Shown here piece after piece: positions 26,514 to 36,214 of a stretch of DNA of 64,000 bases. A program made the position numbers and the translations under genes. Below the pieces are notes generated by a model, which saw nothing but the letters and a program-made list of their open reading frames with translations, ran no database searches and was not told the DNA's origin. Numbering within the stretch: the first letter of the stretch is position 1; each line of letters begins with the position of its first letter. Source of the DNA: Glaciecola sp965658765 (GTDB lineage Bacteria; Pseudomonadota; Gammaproteobacteria; Enterobacterales; Alteromonadaceae); the NCBI GenBank assembly GCA_965658765.1, contig CBFHTO010000008.1, forward strand, positions 1-64,000. The letters are read 5' to 3'.

Positions 26514-27217
26514 GTGAATCTAATCTAGCAGATATAGGCAAAAGCACAGTCGATAGCGAAATCACAAGTAAAGATGAGGCCATCTTTGTGACCGAGTTTT
26601 TGAGAAAACATCCGAACTTTTTACTTGAATCTGATGGCTTGCTAAGTGAGCTCAATATAATTGCAAAAGAAGAAGGTTTTGTTTCGCTTAACAAACGCCA
26701 AACAGAGCAGCAGCAACTTAAAATTAGTGCACTACAAAAGCAATTATCTGAGTTAATTAATAACGCAAGAAGAAATGAAGAAATTTATAAAACCTATGCA
26801 AAGCTGAATATTGAATTATCGAAGGCAACCACATGTGACAAGATACATGAGCTCCTCCAATCGTATCTCGTTGGAATATTGCATGTAACGGCTGTTAAAT
26901 TATTTTTAATAGACGAGACAAATAAAGGTCCTTTATCAGAATTACACATGCATAAATTGTTTGAAAAAAAATTAGCAAAAAGTCATTTTTATCTCGGCCG
27001 CCTCAGCAAAATGGAAGTTTCTGCTTTATTTGATGACGAGGATGCCAAAAGTCTTGCGCTTGTTCATATTACAAATGACTTTAACGCAGAATCCAAAAGT
27101 GAAGCGATGCTTGCGATAGCAAGTAAGGATCCCGCCCATTTTGAACCTGATATGGACACTTCATTGTTGAATTTTTTACGATTAAGTCTTAATTATCACT
27201 ACTTTAAAGTAATGTAA
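26510..27217 (+). CDS. DUF484 family protein (GAF-like)
   Basis: Cytoplasmic protein of 235 residues. The region FVTEFLRKHPNFLLESDGLL (about 27-46) is the DUF484 N-terminal signature, followed by a coiled coil (about 62-100) and a GAF-like domain (about 105-225). Function is unknown. It always sits between dapF and xerC in this operon type, as here, overlapping dapF by four bases and ending six bases before xerC. Confidence 0.9.
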   Translation: MSESNLADIGKSTVDSEITSKDEAIFVTEFLRKHPNFLLESDGLLSELNIIAKEEGFVSLNKRQTEQQQLKISALQKQLSELINNARRNEEIYKTYAKLNIELSKATTCDKIHELLQSYLVGILHVTAVKLFLIDETNKGPLSELHMHKLFEKKLAKSHFYLGRLSKMEVSALFDDEDAKSLALVHITNDFNAESKSEAMLAIASKDPAHFEPDMDTSLLNFLRLSLNYHYFKVM

Positions 27218-27223
27218 AAGCTT

Positions 27224-28123
27224 ATGGAACATAGCGAAGGTAGTATTTTTAAAGATATAGAAGCTTACTTGAGAGAACTAAGTGTCGAAAGACAACTTTC
27301 TCATCACACAGTTAATAACTACCAACGGCAACTGTTTACGATAGTAAAACAAATACAACTCAATGATTGGTCCGAGCTAACTCCTAACAAAGCAAAGCTG
27401 GTCTTATTAAAGGCATCAAATGCTGGGCTGTCTGCCCGATCTATCAACCTGCGTCTGAGTGTTATAAGAAGTTTCTGTAATTTCCTTGTTCGCTCAAAAC
27501 GCCTCAAAAACAATCCTTTAGATGCAATTCATGCGGTAAAACAAAACAAACCTTTACCAAAGCATCTAAACGTTGACGAGCTTTCACAATTATTAGCCTT
27601 CGACGAACAATCTTTCCTTGGGTTACGCGATAAATGCATATTTGAACTTTTGTACGGATGCGGAGTTCGCTTGTCAGAATTAACTGGCCTTGACTATACA
27701 GATGTGTTGGATGACAACACAATCAAGGTACATGGCAAAGGTAGCAAATCACGAATTATTCCATTCCCAAAACAAGCCTTGAATGCCATCGAAGCGTTTC
27801 TACCCGTTCGTGAAGAGATTGTTCCTTTTTCCATCGAACCCGCATTATTTATATCTCTCAGAAAATCACGACTTTCGAATCGCCAAGTACAAAACAGACT
27901 CAATAAATGGGCGGGTGAACAAACCTTATATCAGAAGGTAAGCCCTCATACTTTGCGGCATTCTTTTGCAACTCATGTATTGGAGTCGAGTAATGACTTA
28001 CGTGGAGTACAGGAACTATTAGGGCACGCGAACCTTTCGACAACACAAGTCTACACTCATCTGAATTTTCAACATTTATCTGATATATACGATAAAGCAC
28101 ACCCTAGGGCGAAACGGCGATGA
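27224..28123 (+). CDS. xerC: Tyrosine recombinase XerC
   Basis: XerC of 299 residues, which with XerD resolves chromosome dimers at dif. The N-terminal SAM-like domain (about 10-95) has LRELSVERQLSHHTVNNYQR; the catalytic domain has Arg in ELLYGCGVRLSELTGL (about 150), HTLRHSFATH (about 242), GHANLSTTQVYTH with the Tyr nucleophile at about 276. Position in the dapF-DUF484-xerC-yigB order distinguishes it from XerD. Confidence 0.95.
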   Translation: MEHSEGSIFKDIEAYLRELSVERQLSHHTVNNYQRQLFTIVKQIQLNDWSELTPNKAKLVLLKASNAGLSARSINLRLSVIRSFCNFLVRSKRLKNNPLDAIHAVKQNKPLPKHLNVDELSQLLAFDEQSFLGLRDKCIFELLYGCGVRLSELTGLDYTDVLDDNTIKVHGKGSKSRIIPFPKQALNAIEAFLPVREEIVPFSIEPALFISLRKSRLSNRQVQNRLNKWAGEQTLYQKVSPHTLRHSFATHVLESSNDLRGVQELLGHANLSTTQVYTHLNFQHLSDIYDKAHPRAKRR

Positions 28124-28836
28124 TTGTTTATCGACCAATCACTAAGATAAAAGCACTTACCTTTGATCTAGATGATACGCTATACAACAATATGCCCTAT
28201 ATCTATGCAGCAGAGCAGGCGCTGAGTTTATATATGTCCGAAACATATCCAACTACGGTGTCAATCTCATCCGAGAAATGGCAAGAAATGCGACAATCCG
28301 CTATTAAAGAACAGCCTGAAATTGTTAATGATATGGGAAAACTTCGTTCAACCGTGCTTACTAAAGCTTTTATCTTTGCTGGTATGCCGAGCGAACAAAT
28401 TCCCTTGGCTGTATCAGATTGCTTTGATTATTTTTATTACAAACGAAGTGATTTTGTTGTTGATAAAAAAATCATCCAAGTCTTGAAAAGTTTAAGTTCA
28501 AAGGTACCTTTGGCGGCGATTACTAACGGCAATGTAAACTGCGAAGCCATTGGCATAGAAAAATACTTCACTCTGATTGTACACGCAAATACTCAAAGAC
28601 CAATGAAACCGCATCCCAATATGTTCGAGTATGTAAAAGCTCAACTTGAGTTATCAGCACATGAAATTATGCATGTTGGCGATGACTTACACAAAGACGT
28701 ATATGGGGCGCAGATGGCTGGATTTCAAACAGCTTGGTTTGCTCAAAACCGAGAAATGGATTTGAATAAGGAACCCGTTAGCTTATTACCCACTGTGCAA
28801 CTTGCTGAACTAAATGAATTGAAATTACTGCTCTAG
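28120..28836 (+). CDS. yigB: HAD-family phosphatase, YigB type
   Basis: HAD hydrolase of 238 residues overlapping xerC by four bases (ATGA). Motif I is FDLDDTLYNN (about 15-24), motif II is ITNGN (about 137-141), motif III Lys is in RPMKPHPNMFEY (about 160) and motif IV is MHVGDDLHKDVYGAQMAG (about 185). YigB in E. coli dephosphorylates FMN and 5-amino-6-(5-phosphoribitylamino)uracil. The order lptM-lysA-dapF-DUF484-xerC-yigB is conserved in gammaproteobacteria. Confidence 0.92.
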   Translation: MIVYRPITKIKALTFDLDDTLYNNMPYIYAAEQALSLYMSETYPTTVSISSEKWQEMRQSAIKEQPEIVNDMGKLRSTVLTKAFIFAGMPSEQIPLAVSDCFDYFYYKRSDFVVDKKIIQVLKSLSSKVPLAAITNGNVNCEAIGIEKYFTLIVHANTQRPMKPHPNMFEYVKAQLELSAHEIMHVGDDLHKDVYGAQMAGFQTAWFAQNREMDLNKEPVSLLPTVQLAELNELKLLL

Positions 28837-29042
28837 CTTAGTTTTCTAATATTCTCGTCGTCCCGCATTGACCAGCGGAAACATTCTGTGTGGTACGGAT
28901 GAAATAATTTCATTCAATTCTCTGTCTATAAGACACAATAAGGGTTTTATAGCATCGAAGTGTAGATGGACGACACACTGATCTCAAAAGAACACGTATA
29001 ACTACAAATAATTGTAAATTCAAAATATTAAGGCAGAAATAA

Positions 29043-29921
29043 ATGAGCGATAACGATTACACGCCACCGGACGTTTGGACATGGGATAAAGATAGCGGCG
29101 GTAAATTTGCGAATATTAATCGGCCGATCTCTGGCAGTACGCATGAAAAAATACTTCCAAAAGGAGAACATGATCTTCAATTATATTCATTAGCGACTCC
29201 AAACGGCGTTAAAGTCACAATAATGCTAGAAGAATTATTACAAGCTGGCATTATAGAAGCAGAGTACGATGCATTTTTTGTTGATATCTCAGAAGGTGAT
29301 CAATTCGGTAGTGAATTTGTTGAAATCAATCCAAATTCAAAAATACCCGCGCTACTAGACGTATCGGATAGTTCCGAAACCCGCATTTTTGAGTCTGGGG
29401 CCATTCTTGTTTATTTAGCCGAAAAATTCTCCAAATTTTTACCCAATGATGCGAGGAAACGAGCTGAAGTCATGTCATGGTTGTTTTGGCAAATGGGCAG
29501 TGCGCCATTTTTGGGTGGCGGGTTTGGTCATTTTTATGCTTATGCGCCCGAAAAATTCGAGTACCCTATCAATCGATACGCTATGGAAGTAAAACGACAA
29601 CTGGATGTTTTAGACAAACAGCTCGCCAATCACGAATTCATCGCCGGAAACGAATACACAATTGCAGATATGGCAATATGGCCTTGGTACGGAGTTCTTG
29701 TGCTCGGAGAGTTATACAAGGCTGCTGAATTTTTGCAAGTCCATGAATACAAACATCTACATGCATGGGCAATCAAGATTTCAGAACGACCTGGGGTAAC
29801 ACGCGGCAAAATTGTAAATAGAAGTTGGGGCAACGAAAATGAGAAACTCAAAAACAGAATTTCTGCCAGTGATATTGATCAGGTATTAACAAAAGCGCCG
29901 GATAAAGAGGATGTCGAATAA
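29043..29921 (+). CDS. yghU: Glutathione-dependent disulfide-bond oxidoreductase YghU
   Basis: GST-fold protein of 292 residues. The N-terminal extension NDYTPPDVWTWD plus GGKFANINRPISGSTHEKILP identifies the YghU/YfcG group, in which two glutathione molecules bind per subunit. The glutathione site LYSLATPNGVKVTIMLEEL (about 47-65) and PNSKIPALLD (about 99) are intact, as is the C-terminal helical domain with GNEYTIADMAIWPWYG (about 200). It reduces disulfides or acts as peroxidase. Isolated, with 206 gene-free bases upstream. Confidence 0.93.
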   Translation: MSDNDYTPPDVWTWDKDSGGKFANINRPISGSTHEKILPKGEHDLQLYSLATPNGVKVTIMLEELLQAGIIEAEYDAFFVDISEGDQFGSEFVEINPNSKIPALLDVSDSSETRIFESGAILVYLAEKFSKFLPNDARKRAEVMSWLFWQMGSAPFLGGGFGHFYAYAPEKFEYPINRYAMEVKRQLDVLDKQLANHEFIAGNEYTIADMAIWPWYGVLVLGELYKAAEFLQVHEYKHLHAWAIKISERPGVTRGKIVNRSWGNENEKLKNRISASDIDQVLTKAPDKEDVE

Positions 29922-29976
29922 CGGTAGTTTACTTGATGTGACCCACTTGATTCGATACGCAACATATACAGATCAA

Positions 29977-30046
29977 GTTTGACTGTCACATCCAAACTTG
30001 TCACATCCCAACTTCACAAAGCGACTCGTCATGTGGACAGTCAAAC
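29977..30046. repeat. Inverted pair of GACTGTC motifs plus 15-bp tandem
   Basis: Left arm GTTTGACTGTCACAT (29977-29991) and right arm ATGTGGACAGTCAAAC (30031-30046) are complementary over 15 bases with one bulge and a 39-base spacer, giving a REP-like hairpin. Within it, 29986-30000 and 30001-30015 form a tandem repeat (TCACATCCAAACTTG and TCACATCCCAACTTC). It lies in the gene-free stretch 29922-30308. Confidence 0.82.
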
Positions 30047-30066
30047 GATAAACCTTATCGAGCTAC

Positions 30067-30099
30067 AAACCTTCAAGTAAGATAAATATTTGAAGGTTT
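30067..30099. terminator. Hairpin after yghU (possible weak terminator)
   Basis: Perfect 10-bp stem AAACCTTCAA / TTGAAGGTTT with a 13-base AT-rich loop, 146 bases after the yghU stop. The following bases are only moderately T-rich, so termination is uncertain. Confidence 0.45.
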
Positions 30100-30185
30100 A
30101 TACTTGATAGTAATTAATTCTCCTCACCAGCATAAATAATCTACTTAGATGCTCGACTATTCAATCGGCCAATTGTTTAGATAAG

Positions 30186-30201
30186 CTGTATAAACAACCA
30201 G
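30186..30201 (+). promoter_or_regulatory. Candidate LexA box upstream of uvrD
   Basis: CTGTATAAACAACCAG matches CTG-N10-CAG and 12 of 16 positions of the gammaproteobacterial SOS consensus CTGTATATATATACAG. It is embedded in the longer inverted repeat AAGCTG-N10-CAGCTT and lies 108 bases before the uvrD start. uvrD is SOS-induced in E. coli, so the location is sensible. Confidence 0.5.
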
Positions 30202-30308
30202 CTTTTTCGCATAAGACCTGCTAAACTCTGCGTAGTAAACTTGTTTGAAAAGATTAACTTTATCTGGGTTACCAGCACTCGAATTTAGATCATAGACAGA
30301 GGCAATTT

Positions 30309-32477
30309 ATGGATGTATCACTTCTTCTCGACAAATTGAATGACAAACAACGAGAAGCAGTCGGCGCGCCTAACCAAAACATGTTGGTTTTAGCCGGCGC
30401 GGGCAGCGGTAAAACACGAGTTCTTGTCCATAGAATTGCATGGCTAATTGGCGTAGAAAAACTCTCTTCTATGAGCATCCTTGCCGTTACCTTTACTAAC
30501 AAAGCGGCAAAGGAAATGCGCGCCCGTGTTGAAACGCTCATGGGTAGTTCGCTGTACACGATGTGGATGGGAACGTTTCACGGATTAGCTCATCGTTTAT
30601 TACGACTGCATTACGAAGAAGCCCGCCTACCGCAAAACTTTACAATTATCGACTCCGATGACCAACAAAGGCTCATAAAACGACTCATTAAGTCTATGAA
30701 TTTAGATCAAAAACACTGGCCAGCAAAACAGGTCCAATGGTATATAAATGGCAACAAAGACGAAGGGCTAAGGGCAGCGCAAGTAGAAACACATAACGAC
30801 CCCACGCAAGCTAAAATGAGGGATATTTATTTGGCTTATGAAGACGCATGTCAACGCTCGGGTTTAGTTGATTTTGCAGAGCTTCTCTTAAGGTGTTACG
30901 AGACTATTCGAGATAACGATTCCCTGCGAAAGCATTACCAAAAAAGATTCAGAGCTATTTTGGTGGACGAATTTCAAGATACCAATAACATACAATACGC
31001 ATGGTTAAAGCTGCTGAGTACAAGCGAAAATAACATGATGATTGTCGGCGATGATGACCAATCAATTTATGGTTGGCGGGGGGCAAACGTTGAAAATATA
31101 TCTCATTTTTTAAAGGACTTTCCTAACGCACAAACGATAAGACTTGAGCAAAATTACCGCTCGACTGCGACAATTTTGAAGGCGGCCAATGCTGTTATAG
31201 ATAACAATAGCGATCGACTTGGAAAAAACTTATGGACTGACGGAGAGCAAGGGAACAAAATCGCCCTTTATGCTGGTTTTAATGAAGTTGACGAAGCTCG
31301 GTTTATCGTCAGTCGAATTAAAGAGTTTCATGAACAAGGCGGGGCATTAAGAGAGTGCGCTATTCTATATCGAAACAACGCACAATCTCGAGTGTTAGAA
31401 GAAGCCTTGCTACATCAGAAACTTCCCTATCGAATATACGGCGGCTTAAGATTCTTCGAACGCCAAGAGATAAAAGATGCGCTCAGTTATTTACGGCTGG
31501 TATCAAACCCGATCGATGATGCGGCTTTTGAAAGGGTTGTAAATACTCCAGCAAGGGGTCTAGGCGACAAAACCCTGTCTAAAATAAGAGAATTCGCTAG
31601 GGAACATCAATTATCCATGTGGCAAGCCAGTCACGATATGGTTGCTGAAAATAGGCTGAGTGGCCGCGCATCAAATGCCTTGGATAACTTTTGTAAAAGT
31701 ATAGAAAAAATGACCCAAGATAGCGTTGATACCCCTATTAATGAGGTTGCAGATGCTGTTATTAACCGTTCGGGTCTCTTCGCAATGTACCAAGCAGAAA
31801 AAGGTGAAAAAGCCCAGTCAAGAATTGAAAATTTACAGGAGTTAGTAACTGCAGTGAAGCAATTTGACGTACCTGAGGACGCTGAAGGCATGTCTCCACT
31901 CACTGCGTTCTTGGCACATGCAAGCCTTGAGGCTGGTGAGTCACAGGCAGACGCAGACCAAGACGCCGTGCAGTTGATGACAATACACACAGCTAAAGGG
32001 CTTGAATTTCCATTAGTTGTGCTTGCAGGCGTCGAAGAGGGTATGTTTCCGAGCAGCCAAAGTGGCGAAGAACCCGGTAGGTTAGAAGAGGAACGAAGGC
32101 TAGCTTATGTGGGAATGACGCGCGCCATGCACCAACTCATTATTACCTATGCCGAAACAAGGCGCCTTTATGGTCAAGACAAATACCACACGATATCACG
32201 CTTTGTTAAAGAAATACCCGATGAGTATCTAGAAGAAATAAGGCTGCGCTCACAGGTAGCACAACCTGTCCACAATCGATTTAGTGCACAAACCTCTCAT
32301 GAGTCTTTCCAAGGTACTGGTTTCACCTTAGGTCAACGAGTACTGCATCAGAAATTCGGTGAAGGAACCATCTTGAACTACGAAGGAAGTGGCGACCATG
32401 GCAGAGTACAGGTTCATTTCGACGAGCTCGGAAGCAAGTGGCTTATGTTAGCGTATGCGAAACTCGAGAAGCTTTGA
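30309..32477 (+). CDS. uvrD: DNA helicase II UvrD
   Basis: SF1A helicase of 722 residues acting in nucleotide excision and mismatch repair. Visible motifs: Q-motif LNDKQREAV; Walker A AGAGSGKT (about 29-36); Ia TFTNKAAKEM; II LVDEFQDTN (about 219); III GDDDQSIYGWRGA; IV LEQNYRS; V TIHTAKGLEFP; VI EERRLAYVGMTRA. The C-terminal Tudor-like tail (LGQRVLHQKFGEGTILNYEG) that contacts RNA polymerase is present. Full length compared with E. coli (720). Confidence 0.97.
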   Translation: MDVSLLLDKLNDKQREAVGAPNQNMLVLAGAGSGKTRVLVHRIAWLIGVEKLSSMSILAVTFTNKAAKEMRARVETLMGSSLYTMWMGTFHGLAHRLLRLHYEEARLPQNFTIIDSDDQQRLIKRLIKSMNLDQKHWPAKQVQWYINGNKDEGLRAAQVETHNDPTQAKMRDIYLAYEDACQRSGLVDFAELLLRCYETIRDNDSLRKHYQKRFRAILVDEFQDTNNIQYAWLKLLSTSENNMMIVGDDDQSIYGWRGANVENISHFLKDFPNAQTIRLEQNYRSTATILKAANAVIDNNSDRLGKNLWTDGEQGNKIALYAGFNEVDEARFIVSRIKEFHEQGGALRECAILYRNNAQSRVLEEALLHQKLPYRIYGGLRFFERQEIKDALSYLRLVSNPIDDAAFERVVNTPARGLGDKTLSKIREFAREHQLSMWQASHDMVAENRLSGRASNALDNFCKSIEKMTQDSVDTPINEVADAVINRSGLFAMYQAEKGEKAQSRIENLQELVTAVKQFDVPEDAEGMSPLTAFLAHASLEAGESQADADQDAVQLMTIHTAKGLEFPLVVLAGVEEGMFPSSQSGEEPGRLEEERRLAYVGMTRAMHQLIITYAETRRLYGQDKYHTISRFVKEIPDEYLEEIRLRSQVAQPVHNRFSAQTSHESFQGTGFTLGQRVLHQKFGEGTILNYEGSGDHGRVQVHFDELGSKWLMLAYAKLEKL

Positions 32478-32686
32478 TATTTAAGGCTTGCTGAACTGCC
32501 TTGTAGGCCAAAATAAGTTTTGACTGAAACTTTAAAAATCAAATAACCAAAATAACAGCAAATAAAACGATTGATAGTACCCACGATTATTTAGACCGGG
32601 CAGACCGACATCAGTATCATAAAGGCGCATCGATATATTTGAGCGCGGGAATGTTTGTTATCATATACAATTTTGAGGTAACGATC

Positions 32687-33073
32687 ATGTCCGAGCAAGA
32701 CCGAATCAATGGTTTGAAAAAGCGCACGCAGGTTATGGGAGCGGCTTTCGTCAAAAAAGCACAATCAAATACTAATCCATACACACAAGACTTGCAAGAT
32801 TGGATCAACGAGCACGCATGGGGTTCTACTTGGCAAAGGGAAGGTATTGACCTTAAAACACGTTCTCTCGTAACTGTCGCAATGCTTACCGCATTAAAAG
32901 CGCCTACAGAATTAAAAGGACACATTAGAGGTGCTCTCAATAACGGTTGTGACCCCGATGAAATAAAAGAAGTATTACTGCATTCAGTACTTTATTGTGG
33001 GGCGCCTGCTACACAAGAAGCATTCAGAGCCGCTCTCGAAGTATTTGCGGATGAAGGGATTCAATTTGACTAG
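32687..33073 (+). CDS. Carboxymuconolactone decarboxylase family protein
   Basis: All-alpha protein of 128 residues. ATG 32687 is chosen because GAGG lies eight bases upstream; an in-frame ATG at 32639 would add a stretch unlike the family. The CMD signature is visible in LKTRSLVTVAMLTALKAP (about 50-67) and HIRGALNNGCDPDEIKEVLL (about 73-92). The CxxC of AhpD peroxidases is absent, so it is closer to PcaC decarboxylases, but no beta-ketoadipate genes are nearby. It overlaps the end of rarD by four bases tail to tail. Confidence 0.83.
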   Translation: MSEQDRINGLKKRTQVMGAAFVKKAQSNTNPYTQDLQDWINEHAWGSTWQREGIDLKTRSLVTVAMLTALKAPTELKGHIRGALNNGCDPDEIKEVLLHSVLYCGAPATQEAFRAALEVFADEGIQFD

Positions 33074-34044
33074 GGTCTATTTTTAATTTGTAAGAGTGTC
33101 TTGAGCTTCCTTTCCTTACGATATGTACTCAAGGAATCATAAGTGAAAATGCCGAGCGCCAGCCACACAAACATGAAAGCGAGTAATCGGGCTTCACTAA
33201 GCGGTTCATCATATAAGACGGTGGCCAAAACAAACATAATGCTAGGGCCGATGTATTGAAAAAAGCCTAAGCTGGAATATTTGATTCGACGCGCAGCCGC
33301 GGTAAAGCACAACAAAGGAGCTGTCGTAACGACACCTGCAGCTATAATTAAAAAGTTTATTTGCAGAGTGTTTTGAGGTAAGTTTGCGCTTACTTCCGCA
33401 AAGAAAATCCAATAGATTGCCGCTGCTGGCAACATCATTAAGGTTTCTATAAACAGACCCGGCATAGAGTCCACTGCTACTTGTTTTCTGAGTAGACCGT
33501 AGATACTGAAGCTAACCGCTAACGTAAGTGCAATCCACGGTAACTTACCATAGTTCACTAGTAAAACTAACACGCCTAATAAAGCTGTCATAACGGCCAA
33601 CTTTTGACGTTTATTAAACTTTTCCTTCAAAAATAGCCAACCAAAAAAAACGTTTATCAAAGGATTGATGTAATATCCAAGGCTCGCGTCTAGAAGGTGA
33701 TTGTTATTGATCGCCCAAATAAACAACAACCAGTTTCCTGCCAACAAGATCCCAGCAAAAAATAATGTTTTCAATACCTTGCTTGAGCGAAAAGCGAATC
33801 GTACTTTATTAAAATGACGTAGCCCCATGATAAGAAGAATCAATACGCAGGCTGACCATACGACTCTATGCATTAATATTTCGCCAGAGGGTATACCAGA
33901 TAAGGCCTTAAAATAGATAGGAGCAAAGCCCCACATAGAGTAAGCAGCGATAGCAAACATCACGCCTGCTTGCGTTTGAGTAAAAGTACGCACTGTAATT
34001 ATTAACGCTCTTGGAATAAATGGGGATTGTCGAGTAAACACCAC
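33070..34044 (-). CDS. rarD: EamA-family transporter RarD
   Basis: Ten-segment drug/metabolite transporter of 324 residues. FAIAAYSMWGFAPIYFKALS (about 30-49), GYYINPLINVFFGWLFLKE (about 128-146) and SLGFFQYIGPSIMFVLATVLY (about 255) are RarD signatures. The first 20 residues are basic and unusual; a GTG at about 33993 giving VRTFTQTQAGVMF may be the real start, though neither has a strong ribosome binding site. Substrate unknown. Confidence 0.87.
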   Translation of the reverse strand: MVFTRQSPFIPRALIITVRTFTQTQAGVMFAIAAYSMWGFAPIYFKALSGIPSGEILMHRVVWSACVLILLIMGLRHFNKVRFAFRSSKVLKTLFFAGILLAGNWLLFIWAINNNHLLDASLGYYINPLINVFFGWLFLKEKFNKRQKLAVMTALLGVLVLLVNYGKLPWIALTLAVSFSIYGLLRKQVAVDSMPGLFIETLMMLPAAAIYWIFFAEVSANLPQNTLQINFLIIAAGVVTTAPLLCFTAAARRIKYSSLGFFQYIGPSIMFVLATVLYDEPLSEARLLAFMFVWLALGIFTYDSLSTYRKERKLKTLLQIKNRP

Positions 34045-34187
34045 AAAGGTGCAAGCGAAAATCTGGGCAAAAGAGAATTTTATCTGTGCTTTAACTAATT
34101 TAAGCAGAGCAGATATAAACCGCTCTAAAGTGCATTAGATTAACAGACAAAAAATCAGTAAACTTAGCACAATCTATAATTTAATAA

Positions 34188-36182
34188 TTGAGCGTTTATC
34201 TGTCTTCTGTTTCCGATTCAGTTTCTGACATTACCGAGGCCTCCTCGACTTTGAGCAGCACAATAAGTTCTACTAATCGGGACGATGGCGATGCTTGCTC
34301 GAAAATAGAAAAGTCTGACCCTGCGCTTGACAAAACCATGTCATATAGCGCTCAAAGTAGCGCTACTATCTCAAAAGATACATCAACAATTAAGTCTGAT
34401 TGTCTTGCTCTTTTGAAACAGGTATTTGGCTATGACCAGTTTCGCACTGGTCAATGGGACGTCATAGAGCGCGTTCTGTCTAAACAAGACACGCTGGTAT
34501 TAATGCCCACAGGTGGTGGTAAATCAATCTGCTATCAACTTCCAGCACTCGCCATGGATGGAACCGCAATCGTCATATCGCCCCTAATTTCACTGATGCA
34601 AGACCAAGTGCAACAACTTAAGGATCAGGGCGTAAAAGCCGCCTATCTGAACTCGAGTCAAAGCGCTGAAGTAGCAGAATCTGTGCAAGACGAGCTTGTA
34701 GCTGGAGAGTTGAAGTTGATTTACGTAGCGCCTGAACGCTTATTTCAGCGTCGTTTCCTTTCACTATTGGACCAAATAAATATATCAATCGTTGCCGTTG
34801 ATGAGGCTCACTGCGTTAGTCATTGGGGACATGATTTTAGAAAGGAATACAGGCAACTTGGCCAGTTGAAATCAATTCTAGTAGATGTACCTATCGTTGC
34901 CCTAACCGCCACGGCCGACCACGCCACACAAGAAGACATCGCTCAACAACTTTGTCTACAAAATCCATTTATACTCAAGGGTGGCTTTGACCGTCCAAAC
35001 ATCCAATATAATTTACTGGCAAAATACAAAGCCGGAGATCAAGTCCTTGATTATATTAAACAGCAAGCCTATGCAAGCGGGATTGTATATTGCAACAGCC
35101 GGGCGAAAGTCGAAGAGCTTACCGATAAATTAAGCAAAGCAGGAGTGCGATGTGGCGCATATCATGCGGGTTTCGATGTGCACCATAGAGAAGATATTCA
35201 AAACCGATTCCTAAGTGACGACATACAAGTCGTGATTGCTACTGTAGCGTTTGGAATGGGTATCAATAAATCAAACGTGCGATTTGTGGTACATCACGAT
35301 GTCCCGCGAAGCATTGAGAGCTTCTATCAAGAAACTGGTAGGGCCGGCCGAGATGGGCTTGCAGCCGAAGCACTGCTATTATTCGACGAAAAAGACGCAG
35401 CTAGAATTAAGAAGTGGATTGCAGACGGGGCTAATCAAGAAAGAATTGATATCGAAATGCATAAGTTTGAAGCAATGCAAGCGTTTGCGGAAGCACAAAC
35501 CTGCAGGAGACAGGTTCTACTAAACTACTTTGGGGATCATCGCCATAAGTCTTGTGGAAATTGCGATATCTGCTTATCACCCCCTAAAATGTTTGACGGT
35601 TCAGTCGTTGCACAAAAACTTCTTTCCTGTGTATATCGACTTCAACGTCATACCCAGGTGCAATATCTAATCGATGTATTAAAAGGACGAGATTTAAAAA
35701 GTATTCGTGAAAACCGACATAATGAGCTTAGTACATATGCGATAGGCAAAGATGAAAGCGAACAGTATTGGTATAGCGTTATACAGCAGCTTATCCATCA
35801 AGGCTACATGCGCATTGATATGACATTAAATGGTATTTTGCGTTTAAACCCATCGGCGAAGAGTGTTTTGCTTGGCAAAACGAGTGTTCAACTTGCCGTT
35901 CCCAAGTTTAATGTTAATACGCTGACTCGCAACAAATACGAGAACAACAACATCGACAGGGTGCTATTTGCCAAATTGAAAAACCTTAGGTCAGAATTGG
36001 CGAAGGAATCAAAAGCCCCAGCTTACACGATATTTAGCGACGCGAGCTTGTCAGATATGGCATCAAAGATGCCAACAACCATGGCAGATTTTCTGAGCGT
36101 AAACGGTGTAGGACAACACAAGTTAGAAAAATATGGCGACACCTTCACACAAATGATAAGCGATTATTTATTGAGCAAGTAA
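34188..36182 (+). CDS. recQ: ATP-dependent DNA helicase RecQ
   Basis: RecQ helicase of up to 664 residues. Motif 0 FGYDQFRTGQWDVI (about 80-93), Walker A PTGGGKS (about 108), DEAH box AVDEAHC (about 203), motif VI QETGRAGRDG (about 385), RQC zinc cysteines (CRRQVLLNYFGD, CGNCDIC, about 440-465) and an HRDC domain at the C-terminus are all present. The frame opens at TTG 34188 and begins with about 70 Ser/Thr/Asp-rich residues that E. coli RecQ lacks. The first in-frame ATG (34338) has no visible ribosome binding site, so the start is uncertain. Confidence 0.94.
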   Translation: MSVYLSSVSDSVSDITEASSTLSSTISSTNRDDGDACSKIEKSDPALDKTMSYSAQSSATISKDTSTIKSDCLALLKQVFGYDQFRTGQWDVIERVLSKQDTLVLMPTGGGKSICYQLPALAMDGTAIVISPLISLMQDQVQQLKDQGVKAAYLNSSQSAEVAESVQDELVAGELKLIYVAPERLFQRRFLSLLDQINISIVAVDEAHCVSHWGHDFRKEYRQLGQLKSILVDVPIVALTATADHATQEDIAQQLCLQNPFILKGGFDRPNIQYNLLAKYKAGDQVLDYIKQQAYASGIVYCNSRAKVEELTDKLSKAGVRCGAYHAGFDVHHREDIQNRFLSDDIQVVIATVAFGMGINKSNVRFVVHHDVPRSIESFYQETGRAGRDGLAAEALLLFDEKDAARIKKWIADGANQERIDIEMHKFEAMQAFAEAQTCRRQVLLNYFGDHRHKSCGNCDICLSPPKMFDGSVVAQKLLSCVYRLQRHTQVQYLIDVLKGRDLKSIRENRHNELSTYAIGKDESEQYWYSVIQQLIHQGYMRIDMTLNGILRLNPSAKSVLLGKTSVQLAVPKFNVNTLTRNKYENNNIDRVLFAKLKNLRSELAKESKAPAYTIFSDASLSDMASKMPTTMADFLSVNGVGQHKLEKYGDTFTQMISDYLLSK

Positions 36183-36214
36183 ACATCAAAGTTAGCAGGC
36201 ACTAACATTAAAAT

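Noticed and set aside
4010..30043. Dispersed TGACTGTC words as a CRISPR array
   Set aside because: Spacing is irregular over kilobases, orientation varies, and no cas genes are present.
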